64,000 nt of DNA from Microbacterium testaceum (lineage in GTDB: Bacteria; Actinomycetota; Actinomycetes; Actinomycetales; Microbacteriaceae), in contig NZ_BJML01000006.1 of assembly GCF_006539145.1 (NCBI RefSeq), positions 166,926 to 230,925 of the forward strand, in the 5' to 3' direction. The notes below the pieces were generated by a model. It had not been told where the DNA came from. It did no database searches and saw only the letters and a list, made by a program, of their open reading frames with translations. The position numbers were made by a program, and so were the translations under genes. Numbering within the stretch: the stretch's first letter is position 1; each line of letters opens with the position of its first letter. Shown one piece after another: positions 8,119 to 16,503 of this stretch.

Positions 8119-9603
8119 ATGGCCGCCACCGGCACCATCCCCGTCTCTCCGGAGAGCACCGCTTCCTCGCCGTCGCACCGCTCCGGCCCCGTCATCGCTC
8201 TGCTTGTCGTCGCCGCGTTCGTCGTCATCCTCAACGAGACCACCATGTCCGTCGCCCTGCCGGCGATCATGGCGGACTTCGGAGTGAGCGCCGCGACCGG
8301 CCAATGGCTCACCTCGGCGTTCCTGTTGACGATGGCTGTCGTCATCCCCCTGACCGGCTTCCTCCTCGAACGCTTTCCCATCCGCGTCGTCTTCTTCAGC
8401 GCGATGGGCGTCTTCGCGCTCGGCACCCTCGTCGCCGCGCTCGCGCCCGCGTTCGGGGTCCTGCTCGCGGGCCGCATCGTCCAGGCGATGGGTACGGGCG
8501 TGATGATGCCGTTGCTGTTCACGACGGTTCTGAACCTCGTTCCGGCGAACAAGCGCGGCCGCGTGATGGGCGTCGTCACCATCGTCATCGCCGTCGCACC
8601 CGCCGTGGGGCCGACGGTATCCGGGCTCATCCTGTCGGCGCTCACCTGGCACGCGATCTTCTGGCTCATCCTCCCCATCGCGCTGGTGTCCATCGCTCTC
8701 GGAGCGCGCTGGGTCCGCAACGTCACCCAGACGCGCCCTGACGCGCGCTTCGACGTCCTCTCGGTCGTCCTGTCGGCGGTCGGCTTCGGCGGCCTCGTCT
8801 ACGGTCTCAGCGCCATCGGCGAATCGGCCTCCGGGCACGCGTCCGTGCCGGTGTGGATCCCGCTCGTCGTCGGCGTGGTCTTCGTCGCCGTGTTCGTCGT
8901 CCGTCAGCTCCGTCTGCAGCGCTCCGACTCCGCTCTGCTCGACCTGCGCGTCTTCCAGAGCCCGTCGTTCCGACTCGCCGTGCCCCTGGTGGCGATCGTG
9001 ATGGCCGCGTTGTTCGGCTCGCTCATCCTCCTGCCCATCTTCCTGCAGCAGGCGCTCGGCCTCAGCAGCCTCACCGTCGGTCTCATGCTGCTCCCGGGCG
9101 GCGTGCTCATGGGCGTCATGGCCCCGATCGTCGGGCGCCTCTTCGACCGCTTCGGGCCTACCCCGCTCGTCATCCCGGGCATGTTGATCGCGGCCGCGGT
9201 CCTGTGGACGATGGCGCTGACCTTCGGCCAGGGCACCCCCATCTGGTGGATCGTCACGGTGTACCTCGCCCTGAACCTGGGACTGGGCCTCGTGTTCACG
9301 CCGCTCATGACGTCCGCGCTCGGCTCGCTCCCCCGCCGTCTCTATTCTCACGGCAGCGCCGTGGTGGGTACGGCGCAGCAGGTCGCCGGGGCCGCCGGCA
9401 CGGCCGGTTTCGTGGCCATCATGACGGTCTTCTCGAGCGCCGCTCTCGCCGGTGGCGTCGATCAGGCCGGTGCCGTCGCATCGGGCGTGCACGCGTCGTT
9501 CGTCGTCGGCGCGGTGATCGCCACCGCAGCCGTCGTTCTCGCGTGCTTCGTCCGCAAGCCCGCGGAGGGCGAAGAAACGGACGCTCCCGTCAGCGCCCAC
9601 TGA
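8119..9603 (+). CDS. MFS drug:H+ antiporter, DHA2 (EmrB/QacA-like) family
   Basis: 494 aa, with about 14 hydrophobic helices. The ATG at 8119 is chosen because AAAGGA sits 7 bp before it; an in-frame ATG at 8080 has no ribosome-binding site. DHA2 hallmarks are visible: NETTMSVALPAIMADFGVSAATGQWLTSAFLLTMAV in helices 1-2 (the LNxTIVNVALP-like motif), FALGTLVAALAP, GRIVQAMGTGVMMPLLF and motif C-like GVVTIVIAVAPAVGPTVSG in helix 5. Predicted role is proton-driven efflux of hydrophobic or cationic compounds across the plasma membrane. It is divergent from the ABC exporter, and no regulator gene is adjacent. Confidence 0.93.
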   Translation: MAATGTIPVSPESTASSPSHRSGPVIALLVVAAFVVILNETTMSVALPAIMADFGVSAATGQWLTSAFLLTMAVVIPLTGFLLERFPIRVVFFSAMGVFALGTLVAALAPAFGVLLAGRIVQAMGTGVMMPLLFTTVLNLVPANKRGRVMGVVTIVIAVAPAVGPTVSGLILSALTWHAIFWLILPIALVSIALGARWVRNVTQTRPDARFDVLSVVLSAVGFGGLVYGLSAIGESASGHASVPVWIPLVVGVVFVAVFVVRQLRLQRSDSALLDLRVFQSPSFRLAVPLVAIVMAALFGSLILLPIFLQQALGLSSLTVGLMLLPGGVLMGVMAPIVGRLFDRFGPTPLVIPGMLIAAAVLWTMALTFGQGTPIWWIVTVYLALNLGLGLVFTPLMTSALGSLPRRLYSHGSAVVGTAQQVAGAAGTAGFVAIMTVFSSAALAGGVDQAGAVASGVHASFVVGAVIATAAVVLACFVRKPAEGEETDAPVSAH

Positions 9604-9668
9604 TCCCCGTCGAGGCGGGCGCGGCCCTGCGGTCGCGCTCGCCCGGCCGCGCGGACCGTGTGCAGCTA

Positions 9669-9701
9669 GACCTCGCGAGGAGTCTTACTCACTGCGAGGT
9701 C
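9669..9701. terminator. Inverted repeat between convergent MFS and small Cys-rich genes
   Basis: An exact 8-bp inverted repeat, GACCTCGC (9669-9676) and GCGAGGTC (9694-9701), is separated by 17 bp. It lies between the ends of two convergent genes, so a shared terminator is the simplest reading, but the loop is long and there is no T-run. An operator or processed RNA element is an alternative. Confidence 0.35.
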
Positions 9702-9747
9702 CGGTGGTGCGGGAGAACGTCGCGACTGGTCGCGCGCCGACGCGGAC

Positions 9748-9888
9748 TCAGAGAGAGCAGGAACCGCCGCCGCAGCACTGCGACGCGGACGGCTTCTCGC
9801 CGTTCTCGGTCTCGACAGCGGGGGCGTTCAGCAGGGCGATCAGCGGCTTCGACGAAGCGGCCGTGTCAGACGTGGTGTCAGCAGACAT
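9748..9888 (-). CDS. Small Cys-rich protein ending in CCGGGSC motif
   Basis: 46 aa, beginning MSADTTSDTAASSKPL and ending SQCCGGGSCSL. The two adjacent cysteines, three glycines and a further cysteine at the extreme C-terminus look like a metal- or redox-active tail on an otherwise Ala/Ser/Thr-rich small protein. Start chosen at 9888 because TAGCAT (9896-9901) lies 13 bp upstream, the leaderless spacing used by many genes here; an in-frame ATG at 9897 would give 49 aa. Function is unknown. It is divergent from the DJ-1/PfpI gene and may share its promoter region. The overlapping plus-strand frame has no such features. Confidence 0.55.
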   Translation of the reverse strand: MSADTTSDTAASSKPLIALLNAPAVETENGEKPSASQCCGGGSCSL

Positions 9889-9895
9889 GCGCTCC

Positions 9896-9901
9896 ATGCT
9901 A
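9896..9901 (-). promoter_or_regulatory. Leaderless-type -10 box (TAGCAT) for the small Cys-rich protein
   Basis: On the minus strand TAGCAT begins 13 bp before the ATG at 9888, matching the spacing seen before better-known genes in the window, and so supports the reality and start of this short gene. Confidence 0.45.
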
Positions 9902-10027
9902 CGCCTGCGCGTGAGGGCCCGGGCCGGGGGTATCCGCTAACGCTGCGTCGCGGCATCCGCAACCCCCGCCCCTCCCCTCGCGGGGCTTTCTACCGTGGAG
10001 ACCCCGACCGAGAAAGAAGGGCTTTCC

Positions 10028-10576
10028 ATGACTGATCTGAACGGCAAGCGCATCGCGTTCCTGCTCACCGACGGTTTCGAGGACAGCGAGCTCACCAGCC
10101 CATGGGATGCTGTGACCTCCGCCGGCGCCGAGGCCGTCCTCGTCTCGCCGAGCGAGGGCAGCATCACCGGAGAGAAGGGCCACGAGCAGAAGGTCGACCT
10201 CTCCGTCTCGAGTGCCTCCGCGGGCGACTTCGACGCCCTCGTCCTCCCCGGCGGCGTGCAGAACGCCGACGACATCCGCATCGTGAAGGACGCCGTGTCG
10301 TTCACCCGTGACTTCTTCGATCAGCACAAGCCGGTCGCCGTCATCTGCCACGGCGGGTGGATCCTCACCGAGGCCGACGTGCTGAAGGGCCGCACACTCA
10401 CGAGCTACCCGACGCTGCAGACCGACCTGCGGAACGCGGGTGCGACGTGGGTCGACGAAGAGGTGCACGTCGACCAGGGTCTGGTCTCGAGCCGGAACCC
10501 CGACGACCTCCCCGCGTTCAACGCGAAGCTGGTCGAAGAGGTCGCGGAGGGGAAGCACTCCGGTCAGACCGCCTGA
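10028..10576 (+). CDS. DJ-1/PfpI family protein (YhbO/PfpI type)
   Basis: 182 aa cytoplasmic protein. The nucleophile elbow AVICHGGW carries Cys107 followed by His108, and the partner glutamate is in DGFEDSE (Glu18); this Glu-Cys-His set defines the PfpI/YhbO branch, linked to stress protection and proposed glyoxalase or deglycase activity. The ATG at 10028 follows a GAAAGAAGG ribosome-binding site at about 7 bp; an upstream in-frame ATG at 9995 precedes that site and is unlikely. Full length for the family. A strong terminator follows directly. Confidence 0.92.
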   Translation: MTDLNGKRIAFLLTDGFEDSELTSPWDAVTSAGAEAVLVSPSEGSITGEKGHEQKVDLSVSSASAGDFDALVLPGGVQNADDIRIVKDAVSFTRDFFDQHKPVAVICHGGWILTEADVLKGRTLTSYPTLQTDLRNAGATWVDEEVHVDQGLVSSRNPDDLPAFNAKLVEEVAEGKHSGQTA

Positions 10577-10588
10577 GCCCGCTTTCGA

Positions 10589-10620
10589 CGAAGGCCCCGG
10601 ACCACGGTTCGGGGCCTTCG
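10589..10620 (+). terminator. Rho-independent-type hairpin after the DJ-1/PfpI gene
   Basis: Perfect 11-bp stem CGAAGGCCCCG / CGGGGCCTTCG with a 10-nt loop, 12 bp after the stop codon. There is no long T-run, as is common in high-GC actinobacteria. Confidence 0.75.
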
Positions 10621-10743
10621 TCGTCGGCCCCGGCGCGCGGGTCGCGATGTGTGGGGTCGCATCGCGCGGTACGACGCCGACCGGAGCGACAGCTCGCGAC
10701 CCTCCCGCCCGACGGCTGCACCCCGAGGGCACCGACACCAGGG

Positions 10744-11571
10744 TCAGTCCCCCGCCGGCAGCGTCTGACACGAGGGACACCACTGCCCGCCGCCCTTCGT
10801 TCCGGGGATGTCTTCGATCACTCCGGCGCAGTCCGGACACGGTTCGCCCGTGCGCCCGTGCACGCGCATCGACGCGACCTTCGCCGCCTTCTGCTCCGCG
10901 ATCGGCACCCCGCGTCGGGCGAGGACAGCGGCCGTCAGGGTGTCGTGCAACGCGTGGTGGAGCCGTGTGATGTCGTCCTCGCTCAGCGCCGCAGCGTGCG
11001 CCGTCGGTGCCAGCCGCGCCGCGAACAGGATCTCGTCCGAATACGCGTTCCCGATCCCGGCGAGCGTCTCCTGTTCCTGCAGGAGCGCCTTGAGCTGCTT
11101 GCGCCGACGCCCCAGTGCCTCGGCGAGCATCTCTCTCGAGTAGCTCGGATCCGCGGCATCCGGTCCGAGCTTCGCGATCGAAGGCACCTCTTCGGCCGCA
11201 TCGACGACGTGCAGCTGCACCGAGAGCCACTCGCCCGCATCGATGATGCCCAGGATGCCGTCGTCGAAGGCGATACGCGCGATCACGGCTGCGGCCGGCA
11301 CCGCCTCGTCGTCCGTCGCGGCCGAGGGGCTCCACGTCGCCCAGCCGGCCCGGCCGAAGCCGAGCCCCAGATGCACGCCGTCGAGATCGAGGTCGATGTG
11401 TTTCCCGTGGCGCGAGACCGCGGTCACCGTGCGACCGACGATCTCGTCGAGCGGACGCGCGCGGGTCTTGAGCGCGCGTCCCTCGACGAGTTCGACGCCC
11501 GTGACCGCACGGCCGCGCAGTCGCTCGCTCAGGAAATGCGCGAGCGCCTCGACCTCGGGTGCCTCAGGCAC
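10744..11571 (-). CDS. Fpg/Nei family DNA glycosylase
   Basis: 275 aa base-excision repair enzyme. The GTG start leaves the catalytic N-terminal proline and Glu3 (PEAPEVEAL); the beta-turn lysine lies in SRHGKHIDLDL, the helix-two-turn-helix is in EQETLAGIGNAYSDEILF, and a zinc finger closes the protein (CPDC...CPSC). It removes oxidised purines or pyrimidines and nicks the abasic site. PEAPEVE rather than PELPEVE and overall divergence suggest an Fpg2/Nei-like paralogue rather than the primary MutM; substrate preference cannot be read from sequence. It lies 12 bp downstream of the flotillin-like gene and is probably co-transcribed with it. Confidence 0.9.
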   Translation of the reverse strand: MPEAPEVEALAHFLSERLRGRAVTGVELVEGRALKTRARPLDEIVGRTVTAVSRHGKHIDLDLDGVHLGLGFGRAGWATWSPSAATDDEAVPAAAVIARIAFDDGILGIIDAGEWLSVQLHVVDAAEEVPSIAKLGPDAADPSYSREMLAEALGRRRKQLKALLQEQETLAGIGNAYSDEILFAARLAPTAHAAALSEDDITRLHHALHDTLTAAVLARRGVPIAEQKAAKVASMRVHGRTGEPCPDCAGVIEDIPGTKGGGQWCPSCQTLPAGD

Positions 11572-11583
11572 GGGTCATCGCGA

Positions 11584-12990
11584 TCAGGACTCCGACGACG
11601 CCGGGGGCGCGGTCGGTGCCGGGTACGAGCTCGTCGAGCCGGGCTGACTCGACTGCTGCGCCTGGGCGAACGAGTCCGCCACGACACGACCCTGGATGAT
11701 CTGGGTGAGGTCGATCCCGGTCGCCGCGCGCACGGCCTCGAACGACGAGCGCAGGCCCGTTGCCGACTCCGCCGCGAGGTGACCGCTCGCGCCCTCGCCA
11801 CCGAGGACGGTGATGTTGCCGACGCGGTCGTACCCCTTGGCGAATTCGGCCATCATCGGCACGAGGGCTTCGAGGGCACGTTGCGCGAGCAGTGCTTCCT
11901 GATTGTGCGAGAGGGCCTCGGCCTCGGCACGGATCGCCTCGGCGCGCGCCTCACCGGCGAGACGGACGGCCTGAGCATCGGCCTCGGCCCGCACGCGCAC
12001 GGCGGCCGCTTCCTGCTCGGCGATCTCGGCACGGGCCTGGGCCGCCTTGATCTGCGCGTACGCCTCGGCGTCGGCGTCTTTCTGACGCTGGTACAGGTCG
12101 GCGTCCGCGACGCGCGACACCTCGGACTCCAGGCGGGCCTGGGTGTTCTGCGCTTCCTGCTGCAGCACGGCCTGTCGACGCTCGGCGCGGGTCAGCGCCT
12201 CGGCCTGCTCGGCCTCGGCGTTGGCGCGACCGACCTCGGCCTTCGCCGCCGCGCTGTTCTTGTCGAGCTTCGTCTGCTCGATGAGGTTCGCCTCGTCGGT
12301 GGCGATCTGTCGCGCGCGGATCTCGCGGACCGCGTTGATGCGCGCCACCTCTGCCTCGCGCTTGACGCGCTCGACCTCGGTCGCACCCAGGGCCGAGATG
12401 TAGCCGTTGCTGTCGGTGACGCCTTGGATCTGGAAAGAGTCCAGAATCAGCCCCTGCGACGACAGGTCGCCCTTGATGCCCTCGGCGATCTGGTCCGAAA
12501 GTCGCTGTCGATCGCGCATCAATTCTTCCACGGTCAGGGTCGCGACGACGCCGCGCAAGGCTCCTTCGAGCTGCTCGGTCGTGAACTGCTCGATCGCTTT
12601 GTCCTGGGAGGCGAAACGCTCGGCCGCGCGACGCACCTGTTCGGGGTCGGAGCCGATCTTCACCAGGGCCACGCCGCTGACGTTGACCGTGACGCCGTTC
12701 GACGACTGAGCCGTGGGCTCCATCTTGATCTGACGCGCGCGCAGCGAGATCATCTCGCCGCGCTGCGTCAGCGGATTCACGATGGCGCCGCCGCCGGTGA
12801 TGACGGTGATGCGCGAGGACCCCCCGTCTGCCCCTCTCTGCCGCTTTCCGACGATGACCAGTGCTTCGTCGGCCTTGGCGACGCGGTACCACCCGCGTAT
12901 CAAGCCCGCGATGATCAAGAGGACGACGACGACAACGACGAGTGCGATGACCACGACGATGCCGATCGCCCCCAGAGCAGCAAATTCCAT
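11584..12990 (-). CDS. Flotillin-like SPFH/band-7 domain membrane protein
   Basis: 468 aa. One N-terminal membrane helix (residues about 4-30, FAALGAIGIVVVIALVVVVV) precedes an SPFH domain (about 40-230, with ALVIVGKRQRG and VNVSGVALVKIG) and a long Ala/Glu-rich coiled coil (about 240-400, dense in EA, AEAEQAEAL and AQARAEIAEQEAAAV) typical of the flotillin repeats. Such proteins form oligomeric scaffolds in membrane microdomains. ATG at 12990 is preceded by AAGGAG. Longer upstream frames are not supported. The C-terminus is Pro/Ser-rich and probably disordered. Confidence 0.92.
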   Translation of the reverse strand: MEFAALGAIGIVVVIALVVVVVVLLIIAGLIRGWYRVAKADEALVIVGKRQRGADGGSSRITVITGGGAIVNPLTQRGEMISLRARQIKMEPTAQSSNGVTVNVSGVALVKIGSDPEQVRRAAERFASQDKAIEQFTTEQLEGALRGVVATLTVEELMRDRQRLSDQIAEGIKGDLSSQGLILDSFQIQGVTDSNGYISALGATEVERVKREAEVARINAVREIRARQIATDEANLIEQTKLDKNSAAAKAEVGRANAEAEQAEALTRAERRQAVLQQEAQNTQARLESEVSRVADADLYQRQKDADAEAYAQIKAAQARAEIAEQEAAAVRVRAEADAQAVRLAGEARAEAIRAEAEALSHNQEALLAQRALEALVPMMAEFAKGYDRVGNITVLGGEGASGHLAAESATGLRSSFEAVRAATGIDLTQIIQGRVVADSFAQAQQSSQPGSTSSYPAPTAPPASSES

Positions 12991-13162
12991 GGTTCTCCTT
13001 CGACAGGCGCCGCGAACCGCGGCGCGGGGGAATTCCCTCCAACCTATCCGGGGGCCTGCGGGCGCTGTCCAGCCCCTGTGCGCACGGTTCCGGTCGCCGC
13101 CGGGGTGGGGAGGAGCGTACCGTTGAGAGTGGGCGGCCCGAACCGCCCCAGAAGGGTCCCCC

Positions 13163-13573
13163 ATGAAGATCGTTTCGTCGCAGGACTGGCGAGATGCCAT
13201 CCGCTTCGATGCTCCCGTGCTCGTCGCCGAGGTCGTTCCGGGAGAAGCCACCCGCTGCGTGGCCTGCGGCACCGACGGGCCGCTCTACGAGCGCACAGAG
13301 CTGTGGGCGGTCAAGCACCGCCACCCCAAGCATCACGGCGGGTTCGTCCGCTTCTACTGCGAGGTTCACAAGCCGGCCGCTCCCCCGCCGCCGCCCGCCC
13401 CGACGATCGAGGCGCGCCGCGCCCGCGCCGCATCAGCGCCCAAGGAACGTCGCGCCCCGAGCCTGAAGCCCACCCCGATCACCGATCGCCCGACGCGCGC
13501 GATGTGCCCCGATTGCTTCGTCGAGGTCTCGGCCGGCGGCGACTGCGGAATGTGCGGCGCCCAGGTCGTCTGA
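13163..13573 (+). CDS. Small protein with two Cys zinc-ribbon-like pairs
   Basis: 136 aa, function unknown. The N-terminal part has CVACG followed by a His/Cys-containing segment (KHRHPKHHGGFVRFYCEVH), a Pro/Ala/Arg-rich linker (about 70-115) separates it from a C-terminal CPDC...CGMCG knuckle. The arrangement suggests two small zinc-binding modules joined by a flexible, basic linker, as in small nucleic-acid- or protein-binding proteins of Microbacteriaceae. AGAAGG lies upstream of the ATG. A terminator follows 11 bp after the stop, so it is monocistronic. Confidence 0.75.
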   Translation: MKIVSSQDWRDAIRFDAPVLVAEVVPGEATRCVACGTDGPLYERTELWAVKHRHPKHHGGFVRFYCEVHKPAAPPPPPAPTIEARRARAASAPKERRAPSLKPTPITDRPTRAMCPDCFVEVSAGGDCGMCGAQVV

Positions 13574-13584
13574 TCGGTTAAACC

Positions 13585-13619
13585 AAGAACCGCCCCGGAT
13601 TTTCCTCGGGGCGGTTCTT
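13585..13619. terminator. Bidirectional hairpin between zinc-ribbon and epimerase genes
   Basis: Perfect 12-bp stem AAGAACCGCCCC / GGGGCGGTTCTT with an 11-nt loop, T-rich on the right side for the plus-strand gene and A-rich on the left for the minus-strand gene. Serves the two convergent genes. Confidence 0.8.
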
Positions 13620-13633
13620 CGTGTTCGGGAGAC

Positions 13634-14602
13634 TCAGCGGGCCGAGATCGTCCACCCGGCCTCGTGCGAGGCGCCGGGGTCGAGCGAGACGACACCCGTG
13701 TCGAAGTCGTACGCGTCGTCGTTGAACGCGTCGGGCGCGCAGGTCATCGGCTCGACGGCGAGGCCGGCGCGGTGACCCGGCGTCCCCGGGCCGTCCGGCA
13801 GGTCGGCCGTGTGGATCTGCACCCACGCGCATTCCCCCGCCCAGCTCATGGCCACACCGCTGCCCCAAGGATCGGTGAGCGTGACGGTCGCGCGACCGTC
13901 GGCATCCCGGATCAGCCCCGTGTAGGCGTGGTCGATCTCGACGGTGCCCAGCACCCGCTCCTCGCGGAAGTCGAAGCGCTCCGCGTCGGAGGTGACGGAT
14001 GCCAGCGCCACCGGCGCGAGCCGGTCCGGCGTGACCTCGAGCACGGTGTCGGCCGGAAGCCCGAGCGTCCACTCGTCGAGCGTCGCGGGACCGGCGACGA
14101 GATACGGGTGGGGGCCCGTACCCCAGGGCGCCGGTGTGTCCGACAGGTTCGTGGCGCGAACAGTCTGCGTGAGGCCGGCGGCATCCAGGCGATACGTGGT
14201 CGAGACGACCAGCCACCAGGGGTATCCGGCCTGCGCGGTGATGGTCGCGGTGAGAGTGACCGCGTCATCGGCTGCCTCGAGCACGTTCCAGTCCACCCAC
14301 GACAGCAGTCCGTGCAGCGCGTGGCCGCGATTCGGCTCGGTCAACGGCAGCTGGTGCTCGAGACCGTCGAAGCGGTGGATGCCGTCGACCACACGGTTCG
14401 GCCAGGGGGCGAGCGTCGTGCCGCGGTAAGCGGGGCGTAACTCGTCGGCGTCGAAGGGGACGACGAGGTCGCGGCCCTCGTGCGTCAATGATCGGAGGGT
14501 GGCGCCGACGCTCGCGATCGCGGCTTCGTAGCCGTGGGCGCGCAGGACGACGGGGGTGCCCGAGACCACGGTGGGGGTCTCGGTGGGAACGGCAGCGGTC
14601 AT
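13634..14602 (-). CDS. Aldose 1-epimerase (mutarotase) family protein
   Basis: 322 aa. The galactose-mutarotase fold is indicated by VGATLRSLTHEGRDLVVPF, APWPNRVVDG (the PNR motif), the catalytic-histidine-type NRGHALHGLLSWVDW and GTGPHPYLVAG, and the C-terminal AVEPMTCAPDAFN containing the conserved glutamate. It interconverts anomers of hexoses in the cytoplasm. Start at 14602 is chosen because GATAAT lies 12 bp upstream on the minus strand, giving a leaderless transcript; a longer frame to 14641 lacks a signal. It stands alone between convergent and divergent neighbours. Confidence 0.9.
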   Translation of the reverse strand: MTAAVPTETPTVVSGTPVVLRAHGYEAAIASVGATLRSLTHEGRDLVVPFDADELRPAYRGTTLAPWPNRVVDGIHRFDGLEHQLPLTEPNRGHALHGLLSWVDWNVLEAADDAVTLTATITAQAGYPWWLVVSTTYRLDAAGLTQTVRATNLSDTPAPWGTGPHPYLVAGPATLDEWTLGLPADTVLEVTPDRLAPVALASVTSDAERFDFREERVLGTVEIDHAYTGLIRDADGRATVTLTDPWGSGVAMSWAGECAWVQIHTADLPDGPGTPGHRAGLAVEPMTCAPDAFNDDAYDFDTGVVSLDPGASHEAGWTISAR

Positions 14603-14672
14603 GTCGCCATTATCCCGGCCGCGGCCCCGCCACCCCGGCATCCCCTCCGCCGGATTTCACCCGAACCGACGA

Positions 14673-14703
14673 AATGCCCCGACCCGCGAGGGGTCGAGGC
14701 ATT
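14673..14703 (-). terminator. Terminator hairpin after csbD-like gene
   Basis: 13-bp stem with one mismatch (AATGCCCCGACCC / GGGTCGAGGCATT) and a 5-nt GCGAG loop, 14 bp after the stop codon on the minus strand. Confidence 0.7.
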
Positions 14704-14717
14704 CCGGGGAGGGCGAC

Positions 14718-14888
14718 TTATTTGAAGGCGTCCTTGACGTCTTCGCCGGCCTTCTTGACGTGAGCCTTGGTCTGGTCGGCCTGGCCCTCGGCTTCGAGGC
14801 GCTCGTTGTCCGTCGCCTTGCCGGTGGCTTCCTTCGCCTTGCCAGCAATGTTCTCCGCAGCGTTCTTGATCTTGTCGTCGAGTCCCAT
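14718..14888 (-). CDS. CsbD-like stress protein
   Basis: 56 aa: begins MGLDDKIKNAAENIAGKAKE, continues ATGKATDNERLEAEGQAD, and ends in DVKDAFK with a TAA stop. The KAKEATGKATDNERLEAEG core is the signature of the CsbD family, small hydrophilic Lys/Glu/Ala-rich proteins induced by general stress. Function at the molecular level is unknown for the whole family. A very strong ribosome-binding site (GGGAGGAG, spacing 6) precedes the ATG, suggesting high expression under its controlling sigma factor. Monocistronic, with its own terminator. Confidence 0.9.
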   Translation of the reverse strand: MGLDDKIKNAAENIAGKAKEATGKATDNERLEAEGQADQTKAHVKKAGEDVKDAFK

Positions 14889-15040
14889 AGTCGGCTCCTC
14901 CCGTTGTGGTCTTCGGGTATCTCCCGATGTGCATTCACGCTAGGCGGCGGTTCCCGAGGGGGCAGGGGGCTTGAAATCCACGTCGCCGTGAGGCACGGAT
15001 GCGAATAGGTTCGTGACGTGGGGAACTGGGGGGACATCTC

Positions 15041-16348
15041 GTGAGCACGCTTGCCGATTTCGACGACCTTCTCGAGGAAGCGCCCGACGGGCCCGTGCGC
15101 AACGGTCGAGCGGGTCGCGTCGCCCTGATCGTCTTCCTCGTCATCACGTTCATCGTGCTCGGCGGAGGCGGCGGGTACGTCTGGTGGGCGTCCGCAGCGG
15201 CGCTGCCCGCCCCGACCGTCACCTCGCAGACACCGACCGCGAACGCCGGGGCGCCGGCATCCATCGCTCTCCCTTCCGGCGGCGAGACGCTGCTGCGAGT
15301 CGACGGGGGTGCCGATTACCTGGGTCCCGACGCCGCTCAGTCGTTCGCGGCAGCGGGCGGGAACGACGCGCGCTCGCTCGCGAGCATCTCGAAGCTCATC
15401 ACCGCCCTCGTCGTCCTCGACGCCCACCCTCTGATCGGCCCGACAGATCCCGGGCCGACCATCTCGTACACCGAGGCCGACACCGACCTCTACGACCAGT
15501 TCTACGTGCAGGGCGCGGTCATCGCGCCGATGCCCGATGGCCTGAAGCTGTCGCTTCACGACTCGCTCACGACGATGCTCCTCCCCTCGGCCGCCAACTA
15601 CGCGGTGGCCATCGCCCGGTGGGGCTTCGGCTCCGAGGGGGCCTACGTCTCTGCGGCCCGCTCGTGGCTCGGCAAGAACGGGCTGAACGACACACGCATC
15701 GTGGATGCCACCGGCATCGACTCCCGCAATGCCAGCACCCCGAGCGATCTGCTGGCACTCGCGAAGATCGCGGAGGCGAACCCGGTCATCGCACAGATCG
15801 CCAATACCCGTTCGGCGCAGATCACCGGCGCCGGAACCGTCACGAATACCAACGACCTGCTGGGCACGCTCGGGGTCACCGGGCTCAAGACCGGCAACCT
15901 CGGCGACGGGACCTTCAACCTCCTCTTCACCTCGACGCTCGACGTGCGGATCGGCGCTCCCCTGAAGATCACGGGCGTGCGGCTCGGCGGCGAGACCCAC
16001 GACAGCACCGATGCGGACGTCCGAAACCTCCTCCAGAGCATCAGCGACGGCTTCCACGACATCCCCCTGGGCACCGTCGGCGACACCCTCGGCACGATCT
16101 CGACGCCGTGGGGATCGAGCGCCTCCCTCGTGCTCGCGCAGACCACGAAGCTCCGCACCTGGTCCGACACCCCCGTGGCGGTGACTCTCGACACGACGAC
16201 GCCCCAGAACTACACCGACGGCGAAGTGGTCGGTTCGGTCACCTGGACCGCGGGACCGAAGACGACCTCCGCCGACGTCAAGATCTCGGGCGCGATCGAG
16301 GAACCCACCCTGTGGTGGCGCCTGACGCACCCGAGCGAGCTGGGCTGA
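15041..16348 (+). CDS. Membrane-anchored D-alanyl-D-alanine carboxypeptidase (PBP5/6-like)
   Basis: 435 aa. An N-terminal cytoplasmic segment is followed by one transmembrane helix (residues about 27-50), so the catalytic domain is outside. Penicillin-binding motifs are SISK (Ser115-Lys118) and KTG (283-285). The second motif is unusual: the position expected to read SxN is S-A-A-N (183-186), so the Asn is displaced by one residue or replaced by Ala. The enzyme trims the terminal D-Ala from peptidoglycan pentapeptides. The GTG start follows a GGGGGGA stretch. The C-terminal domain (about 330-435) resembles the beta-rich stalk or dimerisation region. Confidence 0.88.
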   Translation: MSTLADFDDLLEEAPDGPVRNGRAGRVALIVFLVITFIVLGGGGGYVWWASAAALPAPTVTSQTPTANAGAPASIALPSGGETLLRVDGGADYLGPDAAQSFAAAGGNDARSLASISKLITALVVLDAHPLIGPTDPGPTISYTEADTDLYDQFYVQGAVIAPMPDGLKLSLHDSLTTMLLPSAANYAVAIARWGFGSEGAYVSAARSWLGKNGLNDTRIVDATGIDSRNASTPSDLLALAKIAEANPVIAQIANTRSAQITGAGTVTNTNDLLGTLGVTGLKTGNLGDGTFNLLFTSTLDVRIGAPLKITGVRLGGETHDSTDADVRNLLQSISDGFHDIPLGTVGDTLGTISTPWGSSASLVLAQTTKLRTWSDTPVAVTLDTTTPQNYTDGEVVGSVTWTAGPKTTSADVKISGAIEEPTLWWRLTHPSELG

Positions 16349-16503
16349 GCGGCCGAGGACGCGCCCGTTGAGCGGGGCCGCGCATCACGGACGCACCCGT
16401 TTGTGGAGCACGCATGACATGGATGCCGACACCCCGCGCTCACGCCGAGCAGCTGCGTCCTCGGTACGTTGATGGCGAACGGCCCCGACGGTAGCGTTCG
16501 AGG

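Noticed and set aside
9704..9940. 78-aa plus-strand frame at the small Cys-rich gene
   Set aside because: No motif and Arg-rich; the minus-strand frame has the CCGGGSC tail and a promoter at the proper distance.
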